Positions 32,413 through 44,384 of a DNA stretch of 64,000 bases are shown in pieces. Within the stretch, counting starts at the first letter, position 1; each line of letters begins with the position of its first letter. The notes beneath the pieces were generated by a model, which had not been told where the DNA came from, did not search any database, and was given only the letters and a program-made list of their open reading frames with translations. The position numbers were made by a program, and so were the translations under genes. The DNA lies in NCBI GenBank assembly GCA_951394405.1, contig OX596341.1:310001-374000 (forward strand). The letters are read 5' to 3'. This stretch comes from Coprinellus micaceus. Its lineage: Eukaryota > Basidiomycota > Agaricomycetes > Agaricales > Psathyrellaceae.

Positions 32413-33339
32413 ATGATTTCATTTGGGATCGGAACCTCTCCACATACTGCTGCTAGTTTCGTGTTCGTGCCCATATCTTTGACACGACCAACTCTGCCAC
32501 CGTACGTGATAATGCGTGTGCCACTGCAACCCACGATATTGTGTCCATATGCTTGGCGAATTCTTTTTGTTCTTTGGAGACACAAAATGCGAACTATTAT
32601 GCCCGTGATCTCTCTTATCACCCTCTATCTCGCCGCCTGCACCCTCCTAGCTCTCTCTGACTTATACTCTCAACCTGCTGCTCGTTCCAGCCAACCAATA
32701 CTTGATCTCGCACTCTCTGCCATCATCGCCATGACCATAGTCGCTACAGTCGTTCTCCACAAAGGTCTCACACAGACCTACCATGGACCGAAATTGGACA
32801 AAGGCCTGGGCAACTGGAAGGAGTTTGACGAAGAATTCTCCCTCTATCTGCAACTAAACCTACTCCTCGACTACACTGAGGGTACTATCAAATGCCTGGT
32901 GCAGGCTGACGACCCTACTGGATACGCCGCCTTTCATTCCAACGACCGCCTGGACGGCCTGGCTGCTGCCACCATCATGTCAAACATCACCACTGGAGAA
33001 CGTGAGATCCTTACTCAGAAGGAATCCGCCTTGCAGATATACATGAAGCTGAAAGAGCACCACCAGAGTGAAGGTGCTATCAAGCAGACCAACCTCATTC
33101 TTGATGCCTTCAATGTCCAGATTCCCACCAATGATCCAACAGCTATGCTGAGCGGGGTACAGAAGGTATCTGATTGCATCAAACACGCGTTCATGATCGG
33201 AAAGGGCATCAACAAGGATACTCTCCTCTCCATCGCCTTCCTCTATGCCATCAGCACCAACTACCCCCACCTTCACACTATCATCACTCGCGAACTCTCT
33301 ATCTCCCACTTGGCAACTGTCACGAATGCAGACACTTAG
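32413..33339 (+). CDS. gag: Copia-2 Gag (UBN2-like), truncated element
   Basis: A 308-codon ORF follows the LTR and primer site. The first 120 residues include two hydrophobic stretches and may be translated leader. The remainder (LGNWKEFDEEFSLYLQLNLL; TGEREILTQKESALQIYMKL; TNLILDAFNVQIPTNDP) is a UBN2-type copia capsid. It lacks a zinc knuckle and pol. The frame stops at 33339, where similarity to copia ends. Confidence 0.7.
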   Translation: MISFGIGTSPHTAASFVFVPISLTRPTLPPYVIMRVPLQPTILCPYAWRILFVLWRHKMRTIMPVISLITLYLAACTLLALSDLYSQPAARSSQPILDLALSAIIAMTIVATVVLHKGLTQTYHGPKLDKGLGNWKEFDEEFSLYLQLNLLLDYTEGTIKCLVQADDPTGYAAFHSNDRLDGLAAATIMSNITTGEREILTQKESALQIYMKLKEHHQSEGAIKQTNLILDAFNVQIPTNDPTAMLSGVQKVSDCIKHAFMIGKGINKDTLLSIAFLYAISTNYPHLHTIITRELSISHLATVTNADT

Positions 33340-33618
33340 AGTCCGTTTGGCAACGAGAATATGGTCGTATTCTCAATTTGATGAGAATGCCGACACAGCC
33401 CCAGGGTCCCGATTAGGTAGTGATGTGATGAGATGTGATTAGATGAGCACTCTTGCCCTCGTCGCTGCCTCGTTCTCCTTCTTTTCATTCTCCATTGTTC
33501 TCCTGCCGCACCTGCAATACAGCATGCCTGTCGCGTGTTCAGAGGGTTATAGGCCTTCATTCTTGGGGGTTGTTCCCCACCTCCCCTCTTCCCATCTCCC
33601 CCGAATTCCCTCATCATG
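33340..33618. other. No gene recognised
   Basis: The left edge (AGTCCGTTTGGCAACGAG) looks like the terminus of a hAT- or PIF-type MITE, but I find no matching inverted end. Confidence 0.3.
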
Positions 33619-35998
33619 TCAACAGCAATATGGGACCCTTGCGAGGAGCGTGAGTTCTCTCACTACCTGAGGGACCGCATCTCTGAGGACCTCATCGGGC
33701 TCCTCAACCAGGAGTCCTCTGGCGCAACATCCAGAACGACCTGCAGACTCCCTTGCCTTGCTTGAGAGAGCCTTGGCACCCTCAATGATTGCCTTCCACT
33801 CGTGATCGGGGACCTGCTTCTTCATTGTCGGAAGGAAGATTGTCGCCCAGCGCTGAAGCTTGCAAACAAATTTTCCATTTTCATCCTCCTCATGGATGAC
33901 CAAGTCACCCCAGTTCTCCTCCGAAAAGTGGCCAGTCTTCAGGTTGGGGATGACGGTCTTCCCAGACAGGGTGTACTCGAGCACACGCTGAACCTGGTAT
34001 TGCTCTCGGCATGAGATATGAAAGTGCCCAGCAAGTAAAGGTTGGTACTCACAGCCTGGATAGAAAGGCATAGAGCTCTGTACGGACGCAACTCCATCTG
34101 ACTCTTGGAAAGGATGGATCTGATGATGCCGTAGTGCTTACCAAGCACCTTCAATACCAAACAACCTTTGAGCATGCCGCCCTACAATTGATGTGGTTAG
34201 GATCCATGTGACAAGTGTGGAAGGGAAGCGAGACGCACCCCACATTTACGAGGGTCCTCACCAGCCCAGTTGAGGGCGTCAGTAGCTGACCAGATGAATG
34301 GCTTGTCGCTATCGGTGTGGTTGCGGGGTTTCTTACCAAGCATCAGAAGAATAAACACCCGAATCTCATTGGGTGTCTCCAGGCCACGGCGCTCGCCGCT
34401 CGAGCTCTGCCTCCAAGGCCTTCACAGCAGTCTCCGCCAGCTTGAAGCGCCATTCGGTTGGAATGACCTGGCTACGTACCTTTGGGGAATGGACCAGTCA
34501 GTGAGTGTGTGCATATGTCTCAATGAGGTCTCGATGGAAAGACTCACCAGCTTCTTGGCTTTCTTGAAGAGCTGTACCTCAGCCCGCCAACCGTTGGGTG
34601 GGTGATTGATCTTGCACTTTTCATCAGTGATGACGGTGTTCCAGATATCAGTGATATCCTCTTCACTGATGTCTTCCCATGGGTTGCGTGCAGACATCAT
34701 GTTGATGATGTGGGCTTTGACTTCGTCCCATTTCCCCCTGACAGCGTCAGGGAGGTCCTTGACACGAGCCTGGTCACCTGGGGGGCTGGACGAAGATTTC
34801 TTCTTGCCGGCAGGCTTCTTCAGGTAGCTGGAGGAATCATCGAGGTCTTCCATCTTTGTAATAGACTCCATGCCAAACATCAATGTACAGTAACAATTGA
34901 GCAACAACGACGTACCTGGGACCCCAAGTCGGCCCTCCTTAAACCCTCGCACTCCAGATGATCATCTTCCTCATCGTCAACAAGGCCACCATACAGCCAG
35001 ACAGGCTCGCTGTCATCTAAGTCAACATCCTCATCAACAGCCTTTCGGCCCTTTTGGGGAAGGAGGATGGGCGCCTTAGACTTGGACCAGTTTGACTTGA
35101 GGCCATCCACCCCATTGTTGCTTTTGTTCTTGGGGGGTTTGGCAGTGCGTGGGCTGGAAGCAACGGTACGAAAGAGAGAGTTGAGGGAAACATCAACGCC
35201 AGCAGTAAAGTCATGGTGAAGGGAGCGTACCGAGGAGTTGGTGTATCAGGTGCATTGTTGGCATCACGAACCTTACTGATTTGGTTTTGAAGGTCAACAC
35301 CTGCCTTTGTTCCTTTGTTCCCCTTACCACCACGTCGCTTCTTCTCGAGGAACGTATCAGGTTCGTCGTCCTCAAGCTCAATGTCTCCATCCACGCTGTC
35401 GGAGTTGCTCATGTTTGCATCCTTCGGTATGTACTCACCTTCTCTGGAGTCATCATTGCCGTCCTCAAGCTCAGCCATGAGGGCATTATAGCGCTGGGCA
35501 TTGATGCGATGGGGTTTGTCTTCGTCTTCGTCACCATCTGCACCCACCATGGTCAGAAGTGATACTGGGGCGACTCATATGTTTGGACGTACCTTTGTAG
35601 AGATCCATCTCCCTGACCTTCTTCTTGTTACCTGAAGAAAAGTGAGTACCTGTTCTACCTGCTGAAAATATGACTCACGATCACCCTCCTCAGGCAGGTG
35701 CTGCTCGTTGTGGGGGCGCTTCCTGGACACCTTCGGAAAGCCAACCTTTTCCAAGTAGACACTCCCAGGGTTCTTCTTCTGGCTCACAGCCTCATCTTGG
35801 GCATCGGCCTCAGCTTTGGCAACTTTGTGGGCTGCCCATCGGTGCCTCTTGGCACGTTCAGCCTCAGCACGTTCCTCCTTGTCGTGCTCGTCTTGAACAA
35901 TAGTTGACAACCTACGCTTTTGGCCGGGCTCCTTGAGCGAGGTGATCTTGGCTGCTGCAGCACAAGCAGGAGGGCAAGTTTGGGAGTGGGCGGACATG
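33619..35998 (-). CDS. Spliced gene of unknown function, acidic/basic then globular
   Basis: The start ATG is 35998 (MSAHSQTCPPACAAAAKITS). A series of canonical GT-AG introns joins a charged coiled-coil-like exon (DEHDKEERAEAERAKRHRW), a small exon (NKKKVREMDLYK), an acidic exon (GDIELEDDEPDTFLEKKRRG, a possible nuclear signal), DSEPVWLYGGLVDDEEDDHL, DLPDAVRGKWDEVKAHIINM with NPWEDISEEDITDIWNTVI, and a final exon (VQRVLEYTLSGKTVIPNLKT; KLQRWATIFLPTMKKQVPD) ending at 33619. The middle resembles uncharacterised agaricomycete proteins often found near transposons. I cannot give a function. The gene is transcribed divergently from the one at 36155, with 156 bp between the start codons. Internal boundaries near 34.2-34.5 kb are uncertain. 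Confidence 0.5.
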
Positions 35999-36154
35999 GT
36001 GGTGGTGGTGATAATGGTGTGTTCTCTCCGAAAATTTCCGTTGCGCTTGGTTGGACGTTCCTGAACAACGATGATTGACTGATGCACGTGCACTTTGTCC
36101 ACCACAGAACAACCAAGTCCCATACTTCTGATGCTCACCTTCATTGTGCAACAA

Positions 36155-37109
36155 ATGCTGCCCAGTCCTGCTCCTACACCATGTCCACCAGCGGAACCAC
36201 CCTCAGATTCAGACAGTGACACCAAGGCTGAACTTACAGCGCACGGGCTCTACCACAAGCGGGAGATGGCAAGGTGATCAGCTGCGCTTCGCAAAGCCCA
36301 ACCTCAGTGGCATGTGGTGCAGGATTGGACCCTAGAAGATCAACGTGAAAAGGACATCCAGCGCTATGGCATCCGGCCTATCAACATGTTTCTGAAAGCA
36401 AGTTGTGAATGCCCCGCGTCACCGGCCACTTCAACCCTGTCCTGGCGACAGTACTTAGCACCTGCCGAACTCTTCAAGTCTGAAGATGTCGACTTACATC
36501 TATCTGTTAGACAGGTTGAGGTGAGCTAGCTGCTGCATAATCTCCATGTCTCCTGATCTTATTGTTCTTAGCACAAGTCAGATGACATCTATGTTGATCC
36601 GTCAACCTGGTTTCTTGATGCCAAGATTCAACTCACTCCCGAGAGCAGCTTTCTTGTCTACTTCACCCATAGTCCTGTATTCACTCTTGATGTCTGGCAT
36701 GGACTTGAGGATGAGATCGACACCCCCCATTGGCTCAACCATAGCTCCCAAGCTGTCACAATCACAATGGTGCGAGCTGAAGCCGTCGAACTTGCATGTG
36801 TGGCATGCCTCCTCGAGTGGAATTCTGGTGTCTGTGATGAGCTCGGGGTGTGGTGTGGGGCCGTAATGGTGAGCTCTTTATCCTATCCACTATCCTATCC
36901 ACTAGCTGGTGTTGACAACATTTTAGCGAGGCTCCTTTGCTGATCTCAAGAGACAGCTCATCACCCTTCCGCCTCCTCCTCATCCTCCTCCATCAATTCC
37001 CGTGCGTCGCCCACCTACTGCTGCAGCCCTTAGAGAGGCCACTGCTGTGGCTTTTTGTGCACGACGTAAGAAGAAAATTGGGAAGGATAACACCCCTTCA
37101 CGCAGTTGA
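36155..37109 (+). CDS. Small spliced gene of unknown function
   Basis: Starting at ATG 36155 (MLPSPAPTPCPPAEPPSDSD), exons are joined by good introns: GTGAGCTAGC to TTCTTAG at about 36521-36571, and GTGAGCTC to CATTTTAG at about 36869-36926. The protein reads VQDWTLEDQREKDIQRYGIR, DIYVDPSTWFLDAKIQLTP, LDVWHGLEDEIDTPHWLNH, then a Pro-rich and basic C-terminus (CARRKKKIGKDNTPSRS) ending at 37109. A first short intron near 36272-36290 is needed to keep the frame. The family is not recognised. It shares a short intergenic region with the divergent gene at 35998, so a bidirectional promoter is possible. Confidence 0.5.
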
Positions 37110-37216
37110 GTTCCCCCCACCAATATTACAAACACCTTGTCCCGGTGTGATTAGCTAATTAGACAAAAATTTGTTGATTTGATTTGAATGCCTTTCTCAC
37201 TGTGTCTACTACCACG

Positions 37217-38575
37217 ATGCCCTTCAAGAAACCTCTAGCATTCATCTGCCACTACCACATCTATGGATGTCCAAGGATGTTTGCCAATAGGTCAGGTTTG
37301 ACCCAGCATCATTTCCTATGCACTCAAAATCCCGCCAACCAGCGAGCACCACCAACCCCTCCTCCAGCTTCACCAACCCCTCCTCCAGCTTCACCACTGG
37401 CTCAGACACCCACTCCAGTGCCAGAGGGGCTAGCGCATGAACCAGATTATCAGGCTGGATTCTGTACACCCTCCCCACCTCCAAGTGTTGGCCACGGTCC
37501 ATTTACCCCTGCCACACCGAGCCAGAGCAGCCCATGTCCAGCCACTTGGGCCACTGATGGGTGACCCAGAATTTTGGTGGAACACCATCCATATCTCAGT
37601 GGTGCGTGCCTTTCCCCTCATTAGGACCCAAAGGAAACTTAGTGGTCTTGCTTCCAGGGGACCCTTGCGATGAAGACAGGTATATGCTGCCAAAGGAAAA
37701 GTCACCGCCACCAGAGGAACCAGACGATAGTCCATTCTGGCCATTTTGAAATGCAGAGCACATGCTCCTGGGCGACTTCTTGTACTCAAAAGTACAGATG
37801 TTGAAAGGCAAGACCAACTACCTCATGAAACTATGGGATGCTCTCAACCAGCGACTCCTTTCCAAGTATCTCGGCGACGATTTTGAAATTGATGAAGACC
37901 AGGACGACTCGACAGCCCCGTTCCCCCTCCACCTTGATCTCCTCACAACCATCGACTCCATCCCTCATGGTGACATTCCTTGGAAAGGCTTCAAGGTCCA
38001 GTATTATGGTGACATTCCAGAGGACGTGCCGTCATGGATGAAGGCTGAATATGAAGTCTGGTATCGTGACCCACTGGATGTGATGGAGGCCCAAATCGGA
38101 AACCCTGAATTTGCTCAACATATCGACTATGCCGCAAAGCAGGTCCGAGGGGCAGATGGAAAGCGACAGTATACGGACCTCATGTCTGGAGAATGGGCAT
38201 GGAAATGGTTGGTGCATGCTGACTTCATTAGGTGATATTTCCAAAGCTGATGTTTGAGGGTACCCATAGACCGACCTCGCAAAGGGTAATCAAGATCTTC
38301 ACGGAGCGACACTTGCCCCAGTCGTCTTGGGCAGTGACAAGACCACGGTATCTGTTGCGACTGGCCAGAATGAGTATTACCCCATCTATGCATCCCTCGG
38401 AAATATTCAAAACCATCTTTGCCAAGCCCACAAAGGGGCGATGTCAGTCATCGGTTTCTTATCAATTCCCAAGAGTACATCGCTTCTCTTTCATCTGTCG
38501 ATACCTCTATTGACCATAGCATTATAGCTGGTCGTGATGAGCAGGACAGTCTGGAGTTCTGTCGCTTCCAACGTC
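37217..38575 (+). pseudogene. Plavaka transposase N-terminal part, C2H2 finger (copy 1)
   Basis: ATG 37217 opens a protein with a C2H2-like finger (CHYHIYGCPRMFANRSGLTQ, then H and C), the standard N-terminus of Plavaka transposases. After a Pro-rich linker and frame change come DDSPFWPF, a TGA (37747-37749) in frame, LLGDFLYSKVQM and EDVPSWMKAEYEVWYRDPLD with DLMSGEWAWKWLVHAD. Another stop/frame change precedes GSDKTTVSVATGQNEYYPIY, a hallmark of the family. The frame is then cut at 38575 by a solo LTR. Internal stops make the copy dead. Some breaks may instead be introns. Confidence 0.8.
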
Positions 38576-39981
38576 TGTTACGACTCGGTTGGGGTGTCTC
38601 CAACTGTCGGCTCGGTCTGGTCAATCTCTGGCACGCTCGATATCGGCGATCGTAGTCGTTCTACCAGTGTGCGCGGTTTGGCAGCTGTACGTCACGTCTT
38701 GGGTCGGGGGTGATGTCATCGATCACTTCTCTCCTTACTTCCTGGTGCAATGTCGGCGATTGCTATCCTAGGTACTGCATTGTCGTCGAAGGTTGTTAGA
38801 CCTTATATGTCTGCGTCATAGATGTTGCTGTGTCTTGGTGGGGGGCGATGTTGATGATCGCTCTCTCCTTACTTCGTGTGCGCTTTCGGCGTTCACTATC
38901 ACGTTCTGTATATCCTAGTCATGTTGGTGTCTGTCAGTATTAGTACAGGAATCTTCAATGTCTTGACAAGCGGGATGTCGGTGATCCCTGTCTCATCCTC
39001 TATGTCGGCGTCCTAGATGTCTCTGTGTCAATGAAGCTTGAGTCGTCATTGTCTGTCTCTCTCGGTTGTCAGAGTCTTTGGATGTAATCTCTCCTATGTA
39101 TACTGGTAGTCAATAGTCTCAGCTAGTACCTGCGGATGTGATGTTGGCATTCACTATATCATGGGGCGATACGTGGTATCGGTGGTCGCCTGTCATGTCC
39201 TAGATATCTGCGTTGTATGTGTCTCTGTAAATGCGACGTCGGCTGTCGCTGACTTCCTGCTGCTGCATGTAATGTCAACAGTTAGACATAATGTTTTGCA
39301 TACCTGCATTGTACGTATCTCCGTCCCTATGCCGATGCGGGAGTCGACGATGTCAGTCATAGTTGTTGTCGACATCTATGACAACATAGTCGGACTTAGT
39401 TTTGCGCGATCTGTCTGGCTTGTTCTCCTCGTTGTTCTAGGATAGAGGGTTGTCAGGGGAGATTGTCTAAGTGAGACTTACCTCTTGTCAGCGTGATGCT
39501 AGATCAGTGAATGCAGAGAGTGACGAGGTAGACAACCATTACTAGTTTCCCTGAGAGTTTGGAGGACGAGATGATAGATGTTGATGAGAGTGAAAGACGG
39601 GTAAAATACAAGTATAACAAGCTAAGGTACATGGATATGTCTAAGTGGTATATATACCTAGAGGTACGAGTCGTTATGAGTTGGTACAAGTCCGAGTTGA
39701 GTCAGAGAACAGCCGTGTATACTACGGAATGCTGCGTACAAGTAAGCAAAGCTGTGTGGGCTGAGTAAGACGAAGCTGCGCAGAGCTGCATGGAATGAGT
39801 CATATATACTGCGCAGAGCTGCGTGGAATGAGTCATACATACTGCGCAAAGCTGCACGAGACGAGTCATACAATACAAGTCACAAAAGAGATAATCGCTT
39901 GAAAATAAAATGAGTCTGCGATGAGATAAGATAAAAGAAAAGATAGGGGCAAAAGATAAGTACGTGGAGCGAAGCGTAACA
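38576..39981 (-). mobile_element. Solo LTR of the gypsy family, long variant, in Plavaka copy 1
   Basis: A 1406-bp LTR with TGTTAC and GTAACA ends is flanked by the perfect duplication ACGTC (38571-38575 and 39982-39986). It lies in the opposite orientation to the copy at 24091. It carries the GTATATATAC box at about 39650. Confidence 0.95.
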
Positions 39982-40064
39982 ACGTCAGCTCCTGCATTCC
40001 TCAATCGCAAGAATTCTCATGCCACTCGAGCCGTGGATGACGAAGCCCCGTGTCACCAAGTGTG
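39982..40064 (+). pseudogene. Plavaka copy 1, short stretch between two LTRs
   Basis: These 83 bp are host element sequence, including the ACGTC and GTGTG duplications. They continue the transposase body between the two LTR insertions. Confidence 0.7.
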
Positions 40065-41460
40065 TGTTACGACCACAGTTGGGGTTCTCCAACGGTCGGC
40101 TTGATCTGGTCAATATCCCATGGTGCTTGATGTAGTTGATTGTAGTTACTCCTCCGGTGTGCACAGTTTGACAGTTGTTGTCACGTCTCTGGTCCGGGGC
40201 GGCATCGGCGGTCGCTCTTTCCTTACTATCCTGTGTGCTTTCGGTGTTCGCTATCATGTCTTGTATATCCATGTTGTAGATGTCTTCTCTTGAGTGTACA
40301 GCATGGCAGCTGTCACATCTCTGGTTGGGGGCGGCATTGATGGTCGCTCTCTCCTTACTATCGTGTGCACTTTCGGCGTTTGCTATCACATCTTGTATAT
40401 CCATGTCATAGAGGTCTTCTCCTGTATGCGCAATATTATCGATTGTCACCATATCTCTGTAAGGGGCAATGTCAATGATCCCTCTCTTCTTACTGCTTGA
40501 TACGATGTCATCGATCATTATCCGGGGTCTGGCACATCTGCTTCATATGTGTGGTAGACGTCTGGTCATCCTGTCTCTGTCAGGAGTGGTGTTAGTAGTC
40601 TTCGTTATACCTCCTATGTCTGCGTCATAGATGTCCTTGTGTCGACGAATCCTTGAGTCGTTGTTGTCTGTCCTCTCTGGTTGTCAGAGTCTTCTGATGT
40701 AATCTCTCCTATGTTGAGAAGCCTGTCAGTGGTTACTAGTTATACCTTTGAGTGCAATGTCAGCGATTGCGGTGTCGAATGTCAATACTCAATGTTAGTC
40801 ATCGTTCGTGACGTCCTGGATATCTGCATCGTATATATCCCTGTAAGTGCGATGTTGGCGATTGCTACCTTCCTGCTGCTGCATGTAATTTCGATGGTTA
40901 GTCATAGTGTCTTGCATACCTGGGTTGTATGTATATCCGTCCTCGTATTGATGCGGGAGTCGTCAGTGTCTGCCATAGTTGTTGTTGATGTCCCTTGTTG
41001 GCGTGGTGCTAGATCAGTGAATGCGGAGAACGACGAGACGGACAACCATTACTGGTTTCCCTGAGAGTTTGGAGGATGGGGTGATAGATGTTGATGAGGG
41101 CAAAAAGACGGGTAAGATACAAGTATAACAAGCTAAGGTACATGGGTATGTCTAAATGGTATATATACCTAGAGGTACAAGTTGCTATGAGTCAGTATAA
41201 GTCCGAGTTGAATCAGAGAACAGCTGCGTATACTATGGAATGCTGCGTACGAGTAAGCAAAGCTGCGCAGGCTGAGTAAGACGAAGCTGTGCAGAGCTGC
41301 GTGAAATGAGTCATACATACTGCACAAGGCTGTGCGAAACAAGTCATACAATCTGAGTTGCAAAAGAGATAATCGCTCAAAAATAAAATGAGTCTGCAAT
41401 GAGATAAGATAAAAGAGAAAATAGGGGCAAAAAGGTAGATACGTGAAGCAAAGTGTAACA
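40065..41460 (-). mobile_element. Second solo LTR of the gypsy family in Plavaka copy 1
   Basis: A 1396-bp LTR is flanked by the perfect duplication GTGTG (40060-40064 and 41461-41465). It is an independent insertion 83 bp from the previous one, since each has its own target duplication. Confidence 0.95.
40157..40425. repeat. Tandem duplication of about 135 bp inside the LTR
   Basis: Two diverged copies (about 40157-40290 and 40293-40425) share GTCGCTCTCTCCTTACTAT, TGCTTTCGG and TCTTGTATATCCATG. Similar units recur less clearly in the other long LTRs. They explain most of the length difference from the 750-770-bp variants. Confidence 0.75.
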
Positions 41461-41708
41461 GTGTGCAGATGGGCATTGGCGTTGTGTGGTTTACAGCAAT
41501 GGACCATACATTGCCGATTACCCCGAACAATGTGTCCTAGCCTGTGTTGTCTCTGGGTGGTGCCCTCGGTGCATGCTGAAGCTACATTGGCTTGTGTCTC
41601 CCCAGTCTGACCTGCTTTGTAGGTGTATTGCCCCAGCTTCAAATTTGGACAGCAGCCCAGACACTGTGGTCCATCATTCTCACACCCACACTGAAAAGGT
41701 ATGACAAG
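41461..41708 (+). pseudogene. Plavaka copy 1, middle segment
   Basis: The frame contains NGPYIADYPEQCVLACVVSG followed by WCPRC, a signature of the Plavaka core, and HSHTHTEK at the edge. It ends at 41708, where the CAGCTG element begins. Confidence 0.85.
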
Positions 41709-44379
41709 CCACCTAGGTCACCCAGCTGAGTCGGCTCTAAGCCGGACTCAGCTGGCCTCAGCTGCCCGGCTTAGAGCCGGCCAGCTGGGTCGCCAGCTGG
41801 GCTGGGCTGAGTGCGGGCTCAGCTGTAGGACGCTGGCTGAGCTGTAAATCAGTGAGCTGAGCTGCTCGCTGAGCCCAGCTGAGCGATGTTCAGCTGAGCT
41901 GGAGTGGACTCAGCTTGTGCGGCTGAGCTGGGGGTGCGTGCTCAGCTGCCCTCAGCTGACCTCAGCCAACGCATAGCTAGCTCAGCCCAGTGTCATCGGG
42001 CTGAGCCTCACACCCACATAACCCAGCTGAGCTGGTCTATGCGGCTGAGCTGAAGCTGGCTCAGCTCAGCTGAGGTGTGATGGTCACATGGTGACAGATG
42101 TGACCAATATGTGACACAACAAACAAAGACAAACATGACAAACAAACAAATGATGATGGCATACATACACAAATAGATATGATGTCATAGATCCAAAATG
42201 ATGCTCATTTAGATAAGACTATTGATATTCGCATGTGTGATATCATGGTCAATTCTTGTCCGATAAGGGTGATTTTGGTATCGTTAGAAAGCGCTTGGCG
42301 GCCTCTATCTGGATTTGTATAGTAGGTAATCAAATGAGGTACTGACACATGTCAAATAGTGGTTTTCTCAATACTAGGATTTGCAAGGACACCATTTGGC
42401 TTAGTTTGGTGGAGAATGTGATTAGCAAAACCTTTCCAGCACAAACTGGGTGGACAGGAAGGGCCAGGACTACTGCAGTTTCAGGAGTATTTGGATAATT
42501 AGAAGACAAGTTTCAGTGGTAGAGGCAAGTGAACACATGCAATGTGGTCATCCAGCTTCCTACTACCACCCATAAATCACACAAGATCACATCCCCTGAT
42601 TTTGCTTGACCGCATAGGGTGTTATGTGAGGGCCAGTACCACCATGCAACATGCAACGGTCCCTTACACGCTGGGGTTCAGATGTATTTGGGTTATTAGC
42701 GAACAGATCTTGACATTGGGGGGTGGCAGACACATGCAGTGTAATCACCCAGCCATATGCTATCACCAATAAATCACACAAGATCCCCTCATCAAATTTG
42801 CCTGACCTCATATGGTGGTGTGCATGGTAGATGCATGCTTGTTCCATGGCATGGGCTTATAAACACACACTCTCAGCTCACTTAGAAGGTATTGGGATAG
42901 TGACCTCATATGGTATGGACTGCAGCTTTGAGTACCAGACAAGCCCCATGCATTGCAACCAGCTCTGAAATAAGCTGTGCGAAAACCGATGTATCACTTG
43001 TTTGAGGCACCCGCAATAGTTCACACACATTTTGGTCTATGGAATTGGGAGAAGGTCATCCACGAATACAAATGTCAAAAGACACCTAAGCAAACAGACC
43101 ACCCATTGCTATGGAATAGCCCAAACTGTCCATTTGGTACCAGTTGTAACTGAAGTGCAAAGTTGTTCAGCACAACTGCTGCAAGCTGGCAGTGTTCCTG
43201 CTACATCTTGGGCATGTGTGCTCCGTTTTCTTTCTGGTCTTTTGTATTCTGCATCATTTTAAGGCCTGGTTTTTATGTGTATGGTGGCCAACTGTCCCAC
43301 GGTCTCCATCATACTGAATGGGCATGAATATAGCTGTTGCTCATCACTTTTGGCACTTTGAGCTGAATTCAGCAGGACTGGTGTGCATTTAAGATGGGGG
43401 AGATCCTGTAAGAGGTAGTACGGAACACATATAACACTTTCAAATGTTCATTTGGCCATCTGGAGTGTCAGGGCAGCATGAAATGACCTTTGCACTTGCA
43501 GATCACGAGGTTTTTACAGTTTTTGGTTGTTTTATGAAGACAGGGGATAGGTAAAAGTGGTATAAGTGGTATTACGGAGACTCTGCACCACCCTCACACC
43601 GTTTATACAATAACCGGGCATCAGAGAGCAGGCATTGAGATGGAATGGCACTCGCAAGCACCCAAATCATGAGAAATCGACGAAAATGCTTATTTTTGAC
43701 AGGTGTATTGAATGGGTTCTGGAAACGTTACATGCATTGAAAAGCCCCGAATAAGGGCTTTCGAACGGTACCAAAACCATCCTTATCGGCCAGGAACTGA
43801 GTGCAATCAGGCTCATCGCAATCAGCCTGTTTCTTATCTAAATGAGTGTGACATCATCCTGTGCCTGACGATCATGACCTCATTGATAGATCTTATCACC
43901 ATGACATCATAATTATTTTTATTTGATATGATGTCATTATCCAATTTTGCGAGGTGTGACATGGATGTGACAAACATATACAAACATACACAAAGCGTGA
44001 CAGATGCGTGACAGAGGCTCAGCCCTGCGGCTGAGCCAGCTGAGCTGAGATGGGCTGAGCCAGCCCTTTCGCAAAATATTTTACAAATGTTGGGTGTGGT
44101 TATCGTCGGCCCAGCTAAGGCTGCTCAGCTAGACTCAGCTGGACTCAGCTGGACGGGCTCAGCTGGGATGTGAGCTGAGCCCACCTTGCATAAGCTGAGC
44201 AACATCTCACCTGGCTCAGCTAGCCGCTCAGCTCACTGATTTACAGCTCAGCCGGCGTCCTACAGCTGAGCCCGCACTCAGCCCAGCCCAGCTGGCGACC
44301 CAGCTGGCCGGCTCTAAGCCGGGCAGCTGAGGCCAGCTGAGTCCGGCTTAGAGCCAGCTCAGCTGGGTGACCTAGGTGG
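41709..44379. mobile_element. Non-autonomous DNA element with long CAGCTG-rich terminal inverted repeats
   Basis: A 2671-bp element starts CCACCTAGGTCACCCAGCTG and ends with its reverse complement. It is flanked by the 5-bp duplication ACAAG (41704-41708 and 44380-44384). The outer 165 bp of each end (to about 41875 and from about 44213) are nearly identical in inverted orientation. Further in, the ends become loose arrays of CAGCTGAG words. Each end also folds on itself (GGCTCTAAGCCG against CGGCTTAGAGCC). The AT-rich centre has no ORF over about 90 codons and contains many GTGACA/TGTCAC and ACAAAC words near the arms. No known superfamily fits clearly. Confidence 0.85.
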
Positions 44380-44384
44380 ACAAG

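Noticed and set aside
33340..33360. MITE-like terminus AGTCCGTTTGGCAACGAG
   Set aside because: No inverted partner or target duplication was found nearby.
42120..43980. Transposase inside the CAGCTG element
   Set aside because: No ORF above about 90 codons and no conserved motif in the centre; the element is non-autonomous.
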